This document shows, one piece after another, positions 1 through 8,806 of a stretch of 64,000 nt of DNA. A program made the position numbers and the translations under genes. Source of the DNA: Canibacter zhoujuaniae. GTDB taxonomy: Bacteria > Actinomycetota > Actinomycetes > Actinomycetales > Microbacteriaceae. Every line of letters starts with the position of its first letter. Positions within the stretch are counted from its first letter, which is position 1. The DNA lies in assembly GCF_011752005.1 (NCBI RefSeq), contig NZ_JAAIJZ010000001.1, positions 434,001-498,000 on the forward strand, in the 5' to 3' direction. The notes below the pieces were generated by a model. It saw only the letters and a program-made list of their open reading frames with translations, was not told where the DNA came from and did no database searches.

Positions 1-1892
1 TCGAACTCACGGCGCAGCTTGGTAACAGTATAAATGTGCTTGCGAATTTCTGTCGCCTCATCGCTCCCGGGGTCTGCAACCAACCTTAGACGTCTTGTAA
101 GCTCCTGCTGCAAGGTTTCAAAATCACGTTGCTGCAGCCGCACAACAGACTGCACCACGAATTTCTGAAACTGCCGGGTCTCTAAGTTTGGCAGCGGCAG
201 CAGCGCAATCTCCCGCACCAGAGAACGCACCTCTGCAGGGGCTGCGGCGCTGACACGGTCAACCCAACCGGCGCCGTCACCAAGACTCTCAAGCGAAACT
301 GCAATAGCATCGCGCACCTGTTTTAAAGGCCCAAGATCAACTCGCGCAGTTGCCGCATGCGCGAGACGATCCGCGCCGACCAACAGCGGATACTGCAGCA
401 TCGCTGCGAGCGCATCCACCTCTATCTCTGTTCCCGTATCTTGCGGGAGCATGCCGAGTGTGATCTGCGGCACCTGCTGGGGTGTGGTAGCAGCAACCGT
501 ATTTTGACCATTTGCCTCTGCGGTATCCGCCGCTAACTCCCGCGGAGCGGTGTGCGCCTTTGGTAGGGCAAGATTGCCGCGCTGTTTCAGTGCCCGAAAC
601 TCTCGCTGCACATCGGGAAAGTCTAAACCAACCATTTTGCCCAGCTCACGCATGTATTCCGGCTGCAGACTGCTGTCTTTAATCGCGGCGATTACCGGAA
701 GAGCCCGCCGGAGCGCACCGTAGCGCCCCTCGATAGTGTTTAGATCATAGTTCTTAACAGCGTGTTGCAGGGCAAACTCGAACAGCGGTTTCTTCTCGCT
801 AAACATTGCGATAACCGCGTTGTCCCCCTGCTGCTGTCGCAGATCGCTAGGATCTAAACCGTAGCGGTTCGTTGCAATATAGGTGTGGGCGTTGAACTGA
901 TGATCCTGCCCGAAAGCCTTCAACGCTGCAGCCTCACCGGCGGAGTCCGGATCAAAGGTGAAAATAACTTCAGCCGCCGCCTCGTCACCCAGAATGCGGC
1001 GCAAGAGACGAATGTGATCTGATCCGAACGCGGTACCGCAGGTCGCTACCGCGTTGGTGATACCCGCAAGGTGACACGCCATAACGTCTGTGTACCCCTC
1101 AACGACGATTGCGCTGCGTCGCTCAGCGATAGTTTTTTTCGCGCTGTCTAAGCCGTAGAGCACCTGTGATTTTTGATAAATCGGTGTTTCAGGGCTGTTC
1201 AGATATTTTGGCCCCTGGTCGCTCTCTAAAAGTTTTCTGGCACCAAAACCGATAGTTTGGCCGGTGATGTTTTTTATTGGCCACATAATACGCCCGCGAA
1301 AGCGATCATAGATGCCACGGCTGCCAGCCGACGCCAGCCCGCTCGCAGTGAGCTCTTCTTGGCTAAACCCGCGCTGCCTTAATAGCCCTGTCAGCCCATC
1401 CCAAGAGTCTGGTGCATAACCAATCTCAAATTTTTTTAACGCCCCACTGTCAAAGCCGCGCTTTGCCAGAAATTCAACCGCAACCTGACCGTTTTCAGTT
1501 GCAAGCTGCCGGGCGTAAAACTCTGTGGCGATCTTGTGCGCCTCATAGAGTCTGGTTTTGCTCGGCCCTTTAGGCGCCCCCTGCCTATCCTCATAAGAGA
1601 TTTGATAGCCGACTCGCTCAGCGAGCCTCTCAACCGACTCTGTGAAAGAGAGGTGTTCGTGCTTTTGTAAGAACGCGATCGTATCGCCGCTTTCGTTACA
1701 CCCAAAGCACTTAAAATAGCCCTGATTTACGTTGACGGTAAAGCTCGGTGTTTTCTCATCATGAAACGGGCACAGCCCTTTAAATGACCCGGCACCAGCC
1801 CGCTTCAGGGTCACATAGTCAGATACCACATCAAAAATATTGACCCGCTGCTTAATCGCGGCAATGTCACTCTCGGGTATGCGGCCTGCCAT
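1..1892 (-). CDS. dnaG: DNA primase DnaG (3' end cut by window edge)
   Basis: DnaG makes the RNA primers for the replisome. The 630 visible codons begin MAGRIPESDIAAIKQRVNIF and carry a CHC2 zinc finger (C41, H44, C62, C65). A TOPRIM core follows, with EGYTDVMA near residue 265 and a later FDPDSAG metal-binding motif. The C-terminal helicase-interaction domain is partly outside the window. The gene lies 22 bp downstream of dgt on the same strand. The ATG at 1892 has no ribosome-binding site, but TAGACT ends seven bases before it, so it may also have its own leaderless promoter. Confidence 0.95.
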   Translation of the reverse strand, partial: MAGRIPESDIAAIKQRVNIFDVVSDYVTLKRAGAGSFKGLCPFHDEKTPSFTVNVNQGYFKCFGCNESGDTIAFLQKHEHLSFTESVERLAERVGYQISYEDRQGAPKGPSKTRLYEAHKIATEFYARQLATENGQVAVEFLAKRGFDSGALKKFEIGYAPDSWDGLTGLLRQRGFSQEELTASGLASAGSRGIYDRFRGRIMWPIKNITGQTIGFGARKLLESDQGPKYLNSPETPIYQKSQVLYGLDSAKKTIAERRSAIVVEGYTDVMACHLAGITNAVATCGTAFGSDHIRLLRRILGDEAAAEVIFTFDPDSAGEAAALKAFGQDHQFNAHTYIATNRYGLDPSDLRQQQGDNAVIAMFSEKKPLFEFALQHAVKNYDLNTIEGRYGALRRALPVIAAIKDSSLQPEYMRELGKMVGLDFPDVQREFRALKQRGNLALPKAHTAPRELAADTAEANGQNTVAATTPQQVPQITLGMLPQDTGTEIEVDALAAMLQYPLLVGADRLAHAATARVDLGPLKQVRDAIAVSLESLGDGAGWVDRVSAAAPAEVRSLVREIALLPLPNLETRQFQKFVVQSVVRLQQRDFETLQQELTRRLRLVADPGSDEATEIRKHIYTVTKLRREF

Positions 1893-1899
1893 GCCGTTA

Positions 1900-1905
1900 A
1901 GTCTA
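1900..1905 (-). promoter_or_regulatory. -10 hexamer of a probable leaderless dnaG transcript
   Basis: TAGACT, then seven bases, then the dnaG ATG. No Shine-Dalgarno sequence lies between. No convincing -35 was found. Confidence 0.5.
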
Positions 1906-1914
1906 GCGCGCCGC

Positions 1915-3159
1915 TTAAACCAGCGGAATAGCGCAGTAGCGGTTATAAAGCTCAATCGCTGCTTGATCCGACAGACTCGCAACCTGATCTACAACAGCAC
2001 GCTGCGCTGCGTGCTCACTCTCAGCACTATTAAAATCGCTCTGGAATGCGGGATCCATCAACCCCGGTTGCTGCCAAAATTTATCGAGCAGCTCAGTAAG
2101 CAGTTCACGCTGTTTGCGGTAAGTCGCCTGCCTGCTGTCTGCGCGCATGACATAGGCTGCAACAATCCCCTTCAAAACAGCGATTTCTGCGCGGATCGTG
2201 CGCGGCACAATCACACTGCCCCCGTAGCGCGCAAGCTGTTCCGCAGCATAGCTTTCTTTCGTTGCGGTAATCGCGGCGCCCGCAAAGCGACCGATCATAT
2301 CGCTTGTGAAATTTTTTAGCTGCGCTGCGTCTTGACGGCTGCCCGTCCAATCAGTCAACCACAGCGACGATGCAGCAATATTCTCGTATGCTTCACCCAA
2401 TTCAGCGATCGTGTATTCGTTGCCAGACCACTCGGCGATAGTGCGCAGTGTCGCCTGATGCCCGCTCTTTGCAGCGAGCATAAACGGGGTTATGTGCTCA
2501 CTAAATATCGCGTCTTCAAAATCGTGCACAGAATAGGCGATGTCGTCAGCGAGATCCATCACCTGCGCTTCAAAGCTTTTACGGCCCGGCACCGCACCCT
2601 GCCGCAGCCAGTCAAAAACAGCGCTATCTGAATCGAAGTAGCCAAACTTATGACGTTTATTACCGGTCGCATCGATGCGGCCCCAAGGATACTTACACGA
2701 GGCATCGAGCGTTGCGCGCGTCAGGTTCAAACCTATCGAGTTGCCGTTAGCATCAAAACGTTTTGATTCAAGACGCGTCAGGATGCGCAGGGTTTGCGCG
2801 TTTCCTTCAAAGCCACCGGCTTTATCAGCCCATTCATTCAGCGCGACTTCACCGTTGTGCCCAAACGGTGGGTGTCCGAGGTCGTGGGTCAGACAGGCGG
2901 TGTCAACCAAATCTTCAGAGACATTAAAACTTGCGGCAAGCTCCCGACCGATTTGCGCCACCTCAAGCGAGTGTGTGAGACGGTTGCGCGCAAAGTCGAT
3001 GCCCGCGCGGGGGCTGAGCACTTGAGTTTTTAACGCTAAGCGTCGCCACCCAAAACTGTGCAAAACACGTGCCCGATCCCTAGCAAAATCGCTGCGAGAA
3101 CTGGTGTGCTGCTCTGGCTGAAAACGCTCAAAGTCAGCTTCTGAATATCCCTTAACCAC
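1915..3159 (-). CDS. dgt: Deoxyguanosinetriphosphate triphosphohydrolase-like protein
   Basis: HD-superfamily dNTPase that cleaves dNTPs to deoxynucleosides and triphosphate. The HD metal site is visible as RLTHSLEV followed by LTHDLGHPPFGHNGE (His63, His92 and Asp93 from the chosen start). I chose the GTG at 3159, giving 414 residues; it overlaps the dusB stop. TTG codons at 3171 and 3186 could extend the protein by up to nine residues. The gene is translationally coupled to dusB upstream, and dnaG follows, an order common in actinobacteria. The start is uncertain; the family call is not. Confidence 0.9.
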   Translation of the reverse strand: MVKGYSEADFERFQPEQHTSSRSDFARDRARVLHSFGWRRLALKTQVLSPRAGIDFARNRLTHSLEVAQIGRELAASFNVSEDLVDTACLTHDLGHPPFGHNGEVALNEWADKAGGFEGNAQTLRILTRLESKRFDANGNSIGLNLTRATLDASCKYPWGRIDATGNKRHKFGYFDSDSAVFDWLRQGAVPGRKSFEAQVMDLADDIAYSVHDFEDAIFSEHITPFMLAAKSGHQATLRTIAEWSGNEYTIAELGEAYENIAASSLWLTDWTGSRQDAAQLKNFTSDMIGRFAGAAITATKESYAAEQLARYGGSVIVPRTIRAEIAVLKGIVAAYVMRADSRQATYRKQRELLTELLDKFWQQPGLMDPAFQSDFNSAESEHAAQRAVVDQVASLSDQAAIELYNRYCAIPLV

Positions 3160-4345
3160 CGTTACCGTCAATTTCTGCCGCAGCAAGCTCAGTGAAGTCG
3201 ATATTTTCTACTGTCTGTGTATCGAGCCAGCCCTCCGGCAGGTGCGGCCGTTTTGGTCTGCCGGCGCGGCCCCGCGGCCCTTCGGCTCCCTCACCCGGAT
3301 ACGCCATGTCGCGATCCATGGTTGCAAATATCTCATCCATATGTTCGAGTGAGATCACCGCCGCAAGCGCCCGCCGCACATCTCCGCCAACGCTATAGCC
3401 TTTGAAATACCAGGCCATATGTTTGCGAATATCGCGACATGCGTGCGCCTCATCGTCACCAAAAAACTCGATTAACAGCTCGGTGTGGCGGCGCACAGCA
3501 TCCATAACAGCGCCGAGTTTTGGCGCTGCAGCCAGGGCGCGCGCTTCCTCCCAGCTGATGCGCCCGGCACGAGCCTCAAACATCGCCTGCAGATCACCGA
3601 ACAGCCACGGCCTGCCGAGACACCCCCGACCAACAACAACACCGTCACAACCGGTCTGTTCAACCATCGTAATAGCGTCCTGCCCAGACCAAATATCACC
3701 GTTGCCGAGCACCGGAATATCCGCACGCGCCTTCACAATTTCAACAAGTTCCGCTATTGCATCCCAGTCAGCTTTGCCGGAATAGTGCTGCGCGGCGGTG
3801 CGGCCGTGCAATGCGATTGCGCTGACACCCGCATCAACCGCAGCCCGTGCAGAATCCTGGAAAGTGAGGTGATCCTCATCGATCCCCTTGCGCATTTTAA
3901 TAGTCAGGGGGATGCTGCCCGCCGCTTTCACCGACTGCTCAACGATTGCTGCGAACAGATCTTTTTTCCACGGCAGTGCCGCTCCCCCGCCTTTGCGTGT
4001 CACCTTCGGCACAGGGCAGCCAAAATTCAGGTCGATATGATCGGCAAGATCCTCGTCTACCACGATTTTCACGGCTTCCGCGATAGTTTTCGGATCAACC
4101 CCATAAAGCTGCATTGAACGCGGGGTTTCGCTCTCATGAAACTGAATTAATCGCATGGTTGCGGGAGTTTTTTCAACCAGCGCACGGCTGGTAATCATCT
4201 CGCTAACAAAAACCCCGTCACCATACTCTTTGCACAGTCTCCGGTAGGCAGTGTTGGTGATACCGGCCATCGGGGCCAGCTCGACCGGAATATCGAAACT
4301 GAGCTTCCCTATTTTTAGCGGTTGGTGTTCAACTGTTTGATTCAT
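3152..4345 (-). CDS. dusB: tRNA-dihydrouridine synthase (DusB family)
   Basis: FMN-dependent enzyme that reduces uridines in the tRNA D-loop. The 397 residues fold as a TIM barrel: LAPMAGITNTAYRRLCKEYG at the start, the conserved DLNFGCPVPKVTRKGGGAAL near residue 110, the RNA-binding KMRKG, and GNGDIW and GRGCLGRPWLFGD around the FMN phosphate. A roughly 40-residue tail rich in Gly, Arg and Pro extends past the usual C-terminus. It starts 22 bp after uppS and overlaps dgt by eight bases, so the three probably share a transcript. Confidence 0.93.
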   Translation of the reverse strand: MNQTVEHQPLKIGKLSFDIPVELAPMAGITNTAYRRLCKEYGDGVFVSEMITSRALVEKTPATMRLIQFHESETPRSMQLYGVDPKTIAEAVKIVVDEDLADHIDLNFGCPVPKVTRKGGGAALPWKKDLFAAIVEQSVKAAGSIPLTIKMRKGIDEDHLTFQDSARAAVDAGVSAIALHGRTAAQHYSGKADWDAIAELVEIVKARADIPVLGNGDIWSGQDAITMVEQTGCDGVVVGRGCLGRPWLFGDLQAMFEARAGRISWEEARALAAAPKLGAVMDAVRRHTELLIEFFGDDEAHACRDIRKHMAWYFKGYSVGGDVRRALAAVISLEHMDEIFATMDRDMAYPGEGAEGPRGRAGRPKRPHLPEGWLDTQTVENIDFTELAAAEIDGNGG

Positions 4346-4367
4346 TGCGTCATAATTCTCGCACTAT

Positions 4368-5150
4368 TTACTTCAGTGGCAAATCAACTGCACCACCGAA
4401 TCTGCGGTTTCTGCCGTGAAACTCTTGAATTGCCCGCCACAAATCGGTTCTATCAAAATCTGGCCACAGCTTCTCAACAAACATCATTTCAGCATAGGCA
4501 GACTGCCACATCATAAAATTGCTCGTGCGCATCTCTCCCGATGTGCGCAGAAAAAGATCAACATCGGGTAGCTCCGGCACGTAAAGATGGCGTGCTAGTG
4601 AGCGCTCGGTAATATGTTTGGGATCCAGTTTGCCGTCTTTGGCAGCTGCAGCAAGCGCCCGCACCGCATCAACGATTTCAGTGCGCCCCCCATAGTTAAC
4701 ACACATAGTGAGTGTTAAACCCGTGTTGCGCCGGGTGAGAGCTTCAGCTGCATGCAGCTCTTTAATAACCGAAGACCACAGCCTAGGGCGTCTACCCGAC
4801 CAGCGCATACGCACGTTCCAGTCGTGTAGCTGCGCCCGCCGTTTTCTTAAAACTTCACGGTTGTATCCCATGAGAAAGCGCACTTCTTCTGGTGAGCGGC
4901 GCCAGTTTTCAGTTGAAAATGCGTAGACGGTGAGATACTTAACCCCGGCTTGTGCAGCGCCCGCCACAACGTCTAACAGTGTCTGCTCACCACGCCTGTG
5001 CCCCTCAATGCGAGTGAGTCCCCGCTGGTTTGCCCATCTGCCGTTACCGTCCATCACGATCGCTATATGTTTTGGCACCGGTCCGCTAAATTCAGGCGGA
5101 GTCTGCCCGGTCCAGTCAACGGGCACGAGCGTCTCAGACTCTTTCGCCAC
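4368..5150 (-). CDS. uppS: Isoprenyl transferase (cis-prenyl diphosphate synthase)
   Basis: Makes the long-chain polyprenyl diphosphate that carries cell-wall precursors at the membrane. The family signature HIAIVMDGNGRWANQRG (catalytic Asp34) is followed by YAFSTENWRRSPEEV, and the C-terminal DLFLRTSGEMRTSNFMMWQ completes the active site. It is 260 residues, normal for the family. The GTG start follows AAAGGGG. The start overlaps the 3' end of recO by 17 bp. Product chain length (C50 or C55) cannot be told from the sequence. Confidence 0.94.
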   Translation of the reverse strand: MAKESETLVPVDWTGQTPPEFSGPVPKHIAIVMDGNGRWANQRGLTRIEGHRRGEQTLLDVVAGAAQAGVKYLTVYAFSTENWRRSPEEVRFLMGYNREVLRKRRAQLHDWNVRMRWSGRRPRLWSSVIKELHAAEALTRRNTGLTLTMCVNYGGRTEIVDAVRALAAAAKDGKLDPKHITERSLARHLYVPELPDVDLFLRTSGEMRTSNFMMWQSAYAEMMFVEKLWPDFDRTDLWRAIQEFHGRNRRFGGAVDLPLK

Positions 5151-5904
5151 GGTTTCCCCTTTGCTGTTCTGCCCTTCTGGCTATTTCATCGATTGTAAGC
5201 GACTTTAAGCCACGCTCAAGTTGCCACCGCACAAATGCCGCGATTAGGTCACTGACATGCTGGCGGCTACTGGCATCACTGTTGTTTACGCGCACCCAGG
5301 CTCCAATCAAGAGCGCTGCCAAAAGCTCATACTCTGCAAAACTAATGCGTGACATAGCCGGTGTCGCGCAGTTATCGCAAACCACCCCGCCGTGCTGCAC
5401 ACTAAAGTGGGTGAGATTATCTCGCGACCCGCACACCACACAAGAGCGCAACTCAACCGTCCAGCCTGCCAGTGCGAGACTGCGCAAAAGGTATGAATCG
5501 CGGAGCAGCTCAGGGGCCTGCTCTCTGCCGGCTAGTGCTTTTAACGCTGCGCTCAAAAGGTTGAACTGATGCACGCTTGCGTCCATTTCAGTCAGCTGAA
5601 TCGCTGTTTCGGCCATGATGCTTGCAGCCCTGTAGCGGTCAAAATCCAAACTGATTTCAGCACCGAATAGGGCTAGTGAGTCAACTTGATTCAGTGAGTC
5701 GAGACCGCTTCGCCCCTCAAACGCAAGCAGGTCTACGATATTAAAAGGTTCAAGCCTGGCGCCTATTTTTGAGTTGATCTTGCGTACACCGCGCGCAACT
5801 ATTCTGCGCTGCCCGTGTGCGCGGGTGAGGGCTGTAATAATGCGATCAGCCTCACCCAACTTTTGGGTGCGCAGCACAATCGCATGATCCCGAAACACTG
5901 GCAT
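5134..5904 (-). CDS. recO: DNA repair protein RecO
   Basis: Mediator that loads RecA onto SSB-coated single strands in the RecF pathway. The N-terminal OB fold starts MPVFRDHAIVLRTQKLGEAD. A C-terminal four-cysteine zinc site reads CVVCGS...CDNC around residues 155-180. I prefer the ATG at 5904 (256 residues) over an upstream TTG at 5931, because RecO proteins normally begin at this motif. No ribosome-binding site is visible; AATACT six bases upstream is a weak -10 candidate. It is divergent from the channel gene at 5970. Confidence 0.92.
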   Translation of the reverse strand: MPVFRDHAIVLRTQKLGEADRIITALTRAHGQRRIVARGVRKINSKIGARLEPFNIVDLLAFEGRSGLDSLNQVDSLALFGAEISLDFDRYRAASIMAETAIQLTEMDASVHQFNLLSAALKALAGREQAPELLRDSYLLRSLALAGWTVELRSCVVCGSRDNLTHFSVQHGGVVCDNCATPAMSRISFAEYELLAALLIGAWVRVNNSDASSRQHVSDLIAAFVRWQLERGLKSLTIDEIARRAEQQRGNRGERV

Positions 5905-5969
5905 AAGTAGAGTATTTAGCGCCGCGCCCAAGATTTACTTAGCGCACGCCGATTTGCAAGAATTAATCT

Positions 5970-6734
5970 GTGGAAAACGAGATCTTTACCATTCCGCTCG
6001 CATTAGATATTTCAGCTGTCGCTCTCGGAAGTATGCAGGGCGCACTTTTTGCAGCGGGCTTTAAACGCCTTGATTTGCTTGGTGTTGCGGTAATCTCCAT
6101 CTGCTGCGGCATTGGCGGCGGTCTGATCCGAGATCTTTTTCTAAATGTGACACCGGCAACTATGACCACCAACTGGTACATGGTGACGTGTGTGGTGGCC
6201 GGTATGATCGGGATGCTCCTGCAGCGCGTGCTGTTGAAGGTCGATAAGCTAATCAACGTTTTTGACGCGCTCTCACTCGGCGCTTTCGCAGCCCTCGGCA
6301 CAACTAAAGCTCTCGCCTTTGGGCTGCCAATTGTGCCCGCTATCTTTTGCGGCGCGGTGACCGCCGTCGGCGGTGGTGTTGTGCGAGATGTTTTTTTGAA
6401 TCTGCCAATAGCAGCTCTGCACGTCGGGTCGTTTTACGCGGTTGCGGCGATTGTTGGATCAACGTTCGTGGTGCTCGCAATCAAGTTCGGGATGAGCATC
6501 ACGATCGCGGGTGTTATCTGTGTTGTGTTAACCGCTGCGATCCGTCTGCTCGCGATGCGTTTTGGCTGGAGCCTGCCCGAGCAGCGTGCGCTCGATAGGC
6601 GCCGTCGTCGTCGCCAGCGCCAGGTCGAAGAGACCATCGAAGCGATCCGCACTCGCACAATTCAGATACCGCATTTACCGGATGGACTACCAGACATCGA
6701 TCCGGAAGGGCCAAACCCAATGCCGCGCGCCTAA
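5970..6734 (+). CDS. TRIC / UPF0126-type membrane channel protein
   Basis: A 254-residue integral membrane protein of the trimeric intracellular cation channel family (formerly UPF0126). Two internally repeated halves each carry the family motif: GIGGGLIRDLF near residue 48 and AVGGGVVRDVF near 130. About seven membrane segments are visible, and the tail from residue 205 is soluble and rich in Arg, Asp and Pro. GTG start, no clear ribosome-binding site. Ion selectivity is not known for bacterial members. It is divergent from recO with only 65 bp between, so the promoters must overlap. Confidence 0.85.
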   Translation: MENEIFTIPLALDISAVALGSMQGALFAAGFKRLDLLGVAVISICCGIGGGLIRDLFLNVTPATMTTNWYMVTCVVAGMIGMLLQRVLLKVDKLINVFDALSLGAFAALGTTKALAFGLPIVPAIFCGAVTAVGGGVVRDVFLNLPIAALHVGSFYAVAAIVGSTFVVLAIKFGMSITIAGVICVVLTAAIRLLAMRFGWSLPEQRALDRRRRRRQRQVEETIEAIRTRTIQIPHLPDGLPDIDPEGPNPMPRA

Positions 6735-6746
6735 TAGGCGCGAACA

Positions 6747-7346
6747 CTACCGGCGCATCCCTTTACGGCGTCTGCCCGCTTTTTGTTCGGCCGCTAACCA
6801 CGCCGTCTGTGCGGGGGTCTGCCCGCCACTGGCGTTAGCTTTGGAGCCTAACGCAGCCGCTCCCGCACGTGACAGCGCCCAGGCATGGGTTATCGCAATC
6901 GCGAGCGAGTCGGCAGCATCGGCCGGCTTTGGCAGGGCCGCAAGCCCGAGATGCCGGGCCACCATCGTTGCCACCTGTGATTTATCAGCCGCACCGTAAC
7001 CTGTCACCTGCAGCTTAACTTCATTTGGAGTGTAGAGCGTCACCGGAATACCGCGCTGTGCCGCTAAATAAAGAACCACCCCTGAAATCTGCGCAACACC
7101 CATCACAGACGGCAAATTTTGCTGCGCAAAAACACGCTCTAAGGCAATCTCGTTCGGCTTCTCAGCGCTATCCAGGATCCGCTCAATAGCCCCGCCGATC
7201 TTCGCGAGACGCTGCTGCGGTTCACTATCCGCCGCGCTCTGCAGCACCTCAACATGATCGAACTGCAGTTTACGACCGGGTAAAAGAGTAACGGCACCGA
7301 CCCCACAGCGTGTTAGCCCGGGGTCGATGCCGAGAATCCTTGTCAT
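6747..7346 (-). CDS. ruvC: Crossover junction endodeoxyribonuclease RuvC
   Basis: Resolves Holliday junctions by paired nicks. The RNase H-like fold has the expected acidic residues: Asp7 in ILGIDPGLTRCG, a Glu in EIALERVF near residue 68, and a C-terminal pair in ADAADSLAIAI. It is 199 residues with a Gly/Arg-rich basic tail. It follows yebC on the same strand by 9 bp. No ribosome-binding site precedes the ATG, but TAAAAT, overlapping the yebC stop, ends six bases before it. ruvA and ruvB are not in the 12 bp downstream; the next gene is convergent. Confidence 0.94.
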   Translation of the reverse strand: MTRILGIDPGLTRCGVGAVTLLPGRKLQFDHVEVLQSAADSEPQQRLAKIGGAIERILDSAEKPNEIALERVFAQQNLPSVMGVAQISGVVLYLAAQRGIPVTLYTPNEVKLQVTGYGAADKSQVATMVARHLGLAALPKPADAADSLAIAITHAWALSRAGAAALGSKANASGGQTPAQTAWLAAEQKAGRRRKGMRR

Positions 7347-7352
7347 AAGGTG

Positions 7353-7358
7353 ATTTTA
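7353..7358 (-). promoter_or_regulatory. -10 hexamer of a probable leaderless ruvC transcript
   Basis: TAAAAT, six bases, then the ruvC ATG; it overlaps the yebC stop codon. Confidence 0.45.
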
Positions 7359-8120
7359 TTCGTCTGCCTCAAGCTCCGCCTGCACCTCAGCGGTCAGACC
7401 AAAGTTTGAGTAAACGTTCTGCACGTCATCGCTGTCTTCAAGCGCATCAATCAGCTTAAAGATTTTCCGCGCCGTCTCAGCGTCAATATCAACCTTCAGA
7501 TTCGGCACAAACTCAACCTCAGCTGATTCGTAATCGATCCCAGCATCAGCCAGCGCCTTTCGAGCCGGCTCAACATCGTTTGGCTCGGTGATAATCTCAA
7601 ACGCCTCACCGTTCGGGGTTTTCTCTACCTCTTCAGCACCAGCTTCGAGCACCGCCTCAAAAATTGAGTCTTCATCTGCGCCCTCAGCCGCTACGGTAAT
7701 CACACCTTTACGGTTGAAGTTGAAAGACACGCTTCCCGGGTCTGCCATGTTGCCCCCGTTGCGGGTCACCGCCACACGCACTTCGGTTGCTGCACGGTTG
7801 CGATTATCGGTCAGACACTCAATCAGGAGCGCCACACCGTTGGGGCCGTAAGCCTCATACATAATAGTTTCGTAGTCAACAGCATCACCGGTGAGACCTG
7901 CGCCACGCTTGATAGCGCGCTCAATGTTGTCGTTCGGCACAGACTGTTTTTTAGCTTTGTGCACAGCAACTTCAAGAGCCGGGTTGCCCTCTAAGTCTGC
8001 GCCGCCAATTCGTGCGGCAACCTCGATATTCTTGGTCAACTTCGCAAAAGCTTTTGCACGCTTCGCATCAAGCGCTGCTTTCTTGTGTTTGGTTGTTGCC
8101 CACTTGGAGTGACCTGCCAT
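7356..8120 (-). CDS. yebC: YebC/TACO1-family protein
   Basis: Member of the YebC/PmpR/TACO1 family, found either as a DNA-binding regulator or as a ribosome-associated factor helping translation of difficult peptides. The N-terminus MAGHSKWATTKHKKAALDAK is diagnostic. Length 254 is typical. Start supported by AAGGAATATCG before the ATG. Located directly upstream of ruvC, as in most bacteria, which alone says little about its role. Confidence 0.92.
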   Translation of the reverse strand: MAGHSKWATTKHKKAALDAKRAKAFAKLTKNIEVAARIGGADLEGNPALEVAVHKAKKQSVPNDNIERAIKRGAGLTGDAVDYETIMYEAYGPNGVALLIECLTDNRNRAATEVRVAVTRNGGNMADPGSVSFNFNRKGVITVAAEGADEDSIFEAVLEAGAEEVEKTPNGEAFEIITEPNDVEPARKALADAGIDYESAEVEFVPNLKVDIDAETARKIFKLIDALEDSDDVQNVYSNFGLTAEVQAELEADE

Positions 8121-8209
8121 CGATATTCCTTACCGTCTTCAGAAAAAGTCAACAGATTCAGTTTAGAGGTAATCGGCAGATTACCCCATATTTCTTGCGG
8201 ATCGCGCGG

Positions 8210-8806
8210 CTAACTTGTGACGTCCCACGCCGATGCGAGCTGTGCTCTAACCTCTTCAAGCAGCTGCGGCAGTGCCTTCGTGCGCGCGATGATGGGAAAG
8301 AAATTAGAGTCGTATCTCCAACGCGGCACGATGTGCTGATGCAGATGGGCTGCGATCCCAGCACCAGCCACCTCCCCCTGGTTCATTCCGATATTAAAAC
8401 CGTGACAGCCACTCACCTCTTTGATAACGCGCATCGCGTGCTGCGTTAAGAAACCGATCTCTGCAACCTCTGCGGCAGAAGCTTCGTCATAGGTCGAAAT
8501 ATGCCGGTAGGGGCACACAAGCACATGCCCGCCGTTGTATGGAAACAGATTCATCAGGACGAAAGCGCTCTCGCCACGCGCAACGATAAGACCGTCTGCG
8601 TCGCTCTTTGCCGGCGCCGCACAGAATGGACAGTCTGCTGCTCCCGGCTGGGTGTGGTCTGCCACATACGCCATCCGATGCGGCACCCAGAGCCTGCTGA
8701 AACCATCAGGCGCGCCGGCGGCAAACTCCGTCTCACGCTCTGCGCCGAAGAGGTCGGCCGGCAGATCCACCCCCTGCGCTACTGTGTCCGCATCTTCTAG
8801 GCCCAT
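8210..8806 (-). CDS. HIT-family nucleotide hydrolase/phosphorylase-like protein
   Basis: Histidine-triad protein of 198 residues. The catalytic triad is HLHQHIVPRW near residue 155, and CPFC near residue 60 pairs with downstream His residues as in the Ap4A phosphorylase-like branch. Members act on dinucleoside polyphosphates or nucleoside phosphoramidates. The ATG at 8806 lies inside the last codons of thrS (10-bp overlap), so translation is coupled to the aminoacyl-tRNA synthetase, whose side reaction makes Ap4A. The substrate is inferred only from this family and context. Confidence 0.88.
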   Translation of the reverse strand: MGLEDADTVAQGVDLPADLFGAERETEFAAGAPDGFSRLWVPHRMAYVADHTQPGAADCPFCAAPAKSDADGLIVARGESAFVLMNLFPYNGGHVLVCPYRHISTYDEASAAEVAEIGFLTQHAMRVIKEVSGCHGFNIGMNQGEVAGAGIAAHLHQHIVPRWRYDSNFFPIIARTKALPQLLEEVRAQLASAWDVTS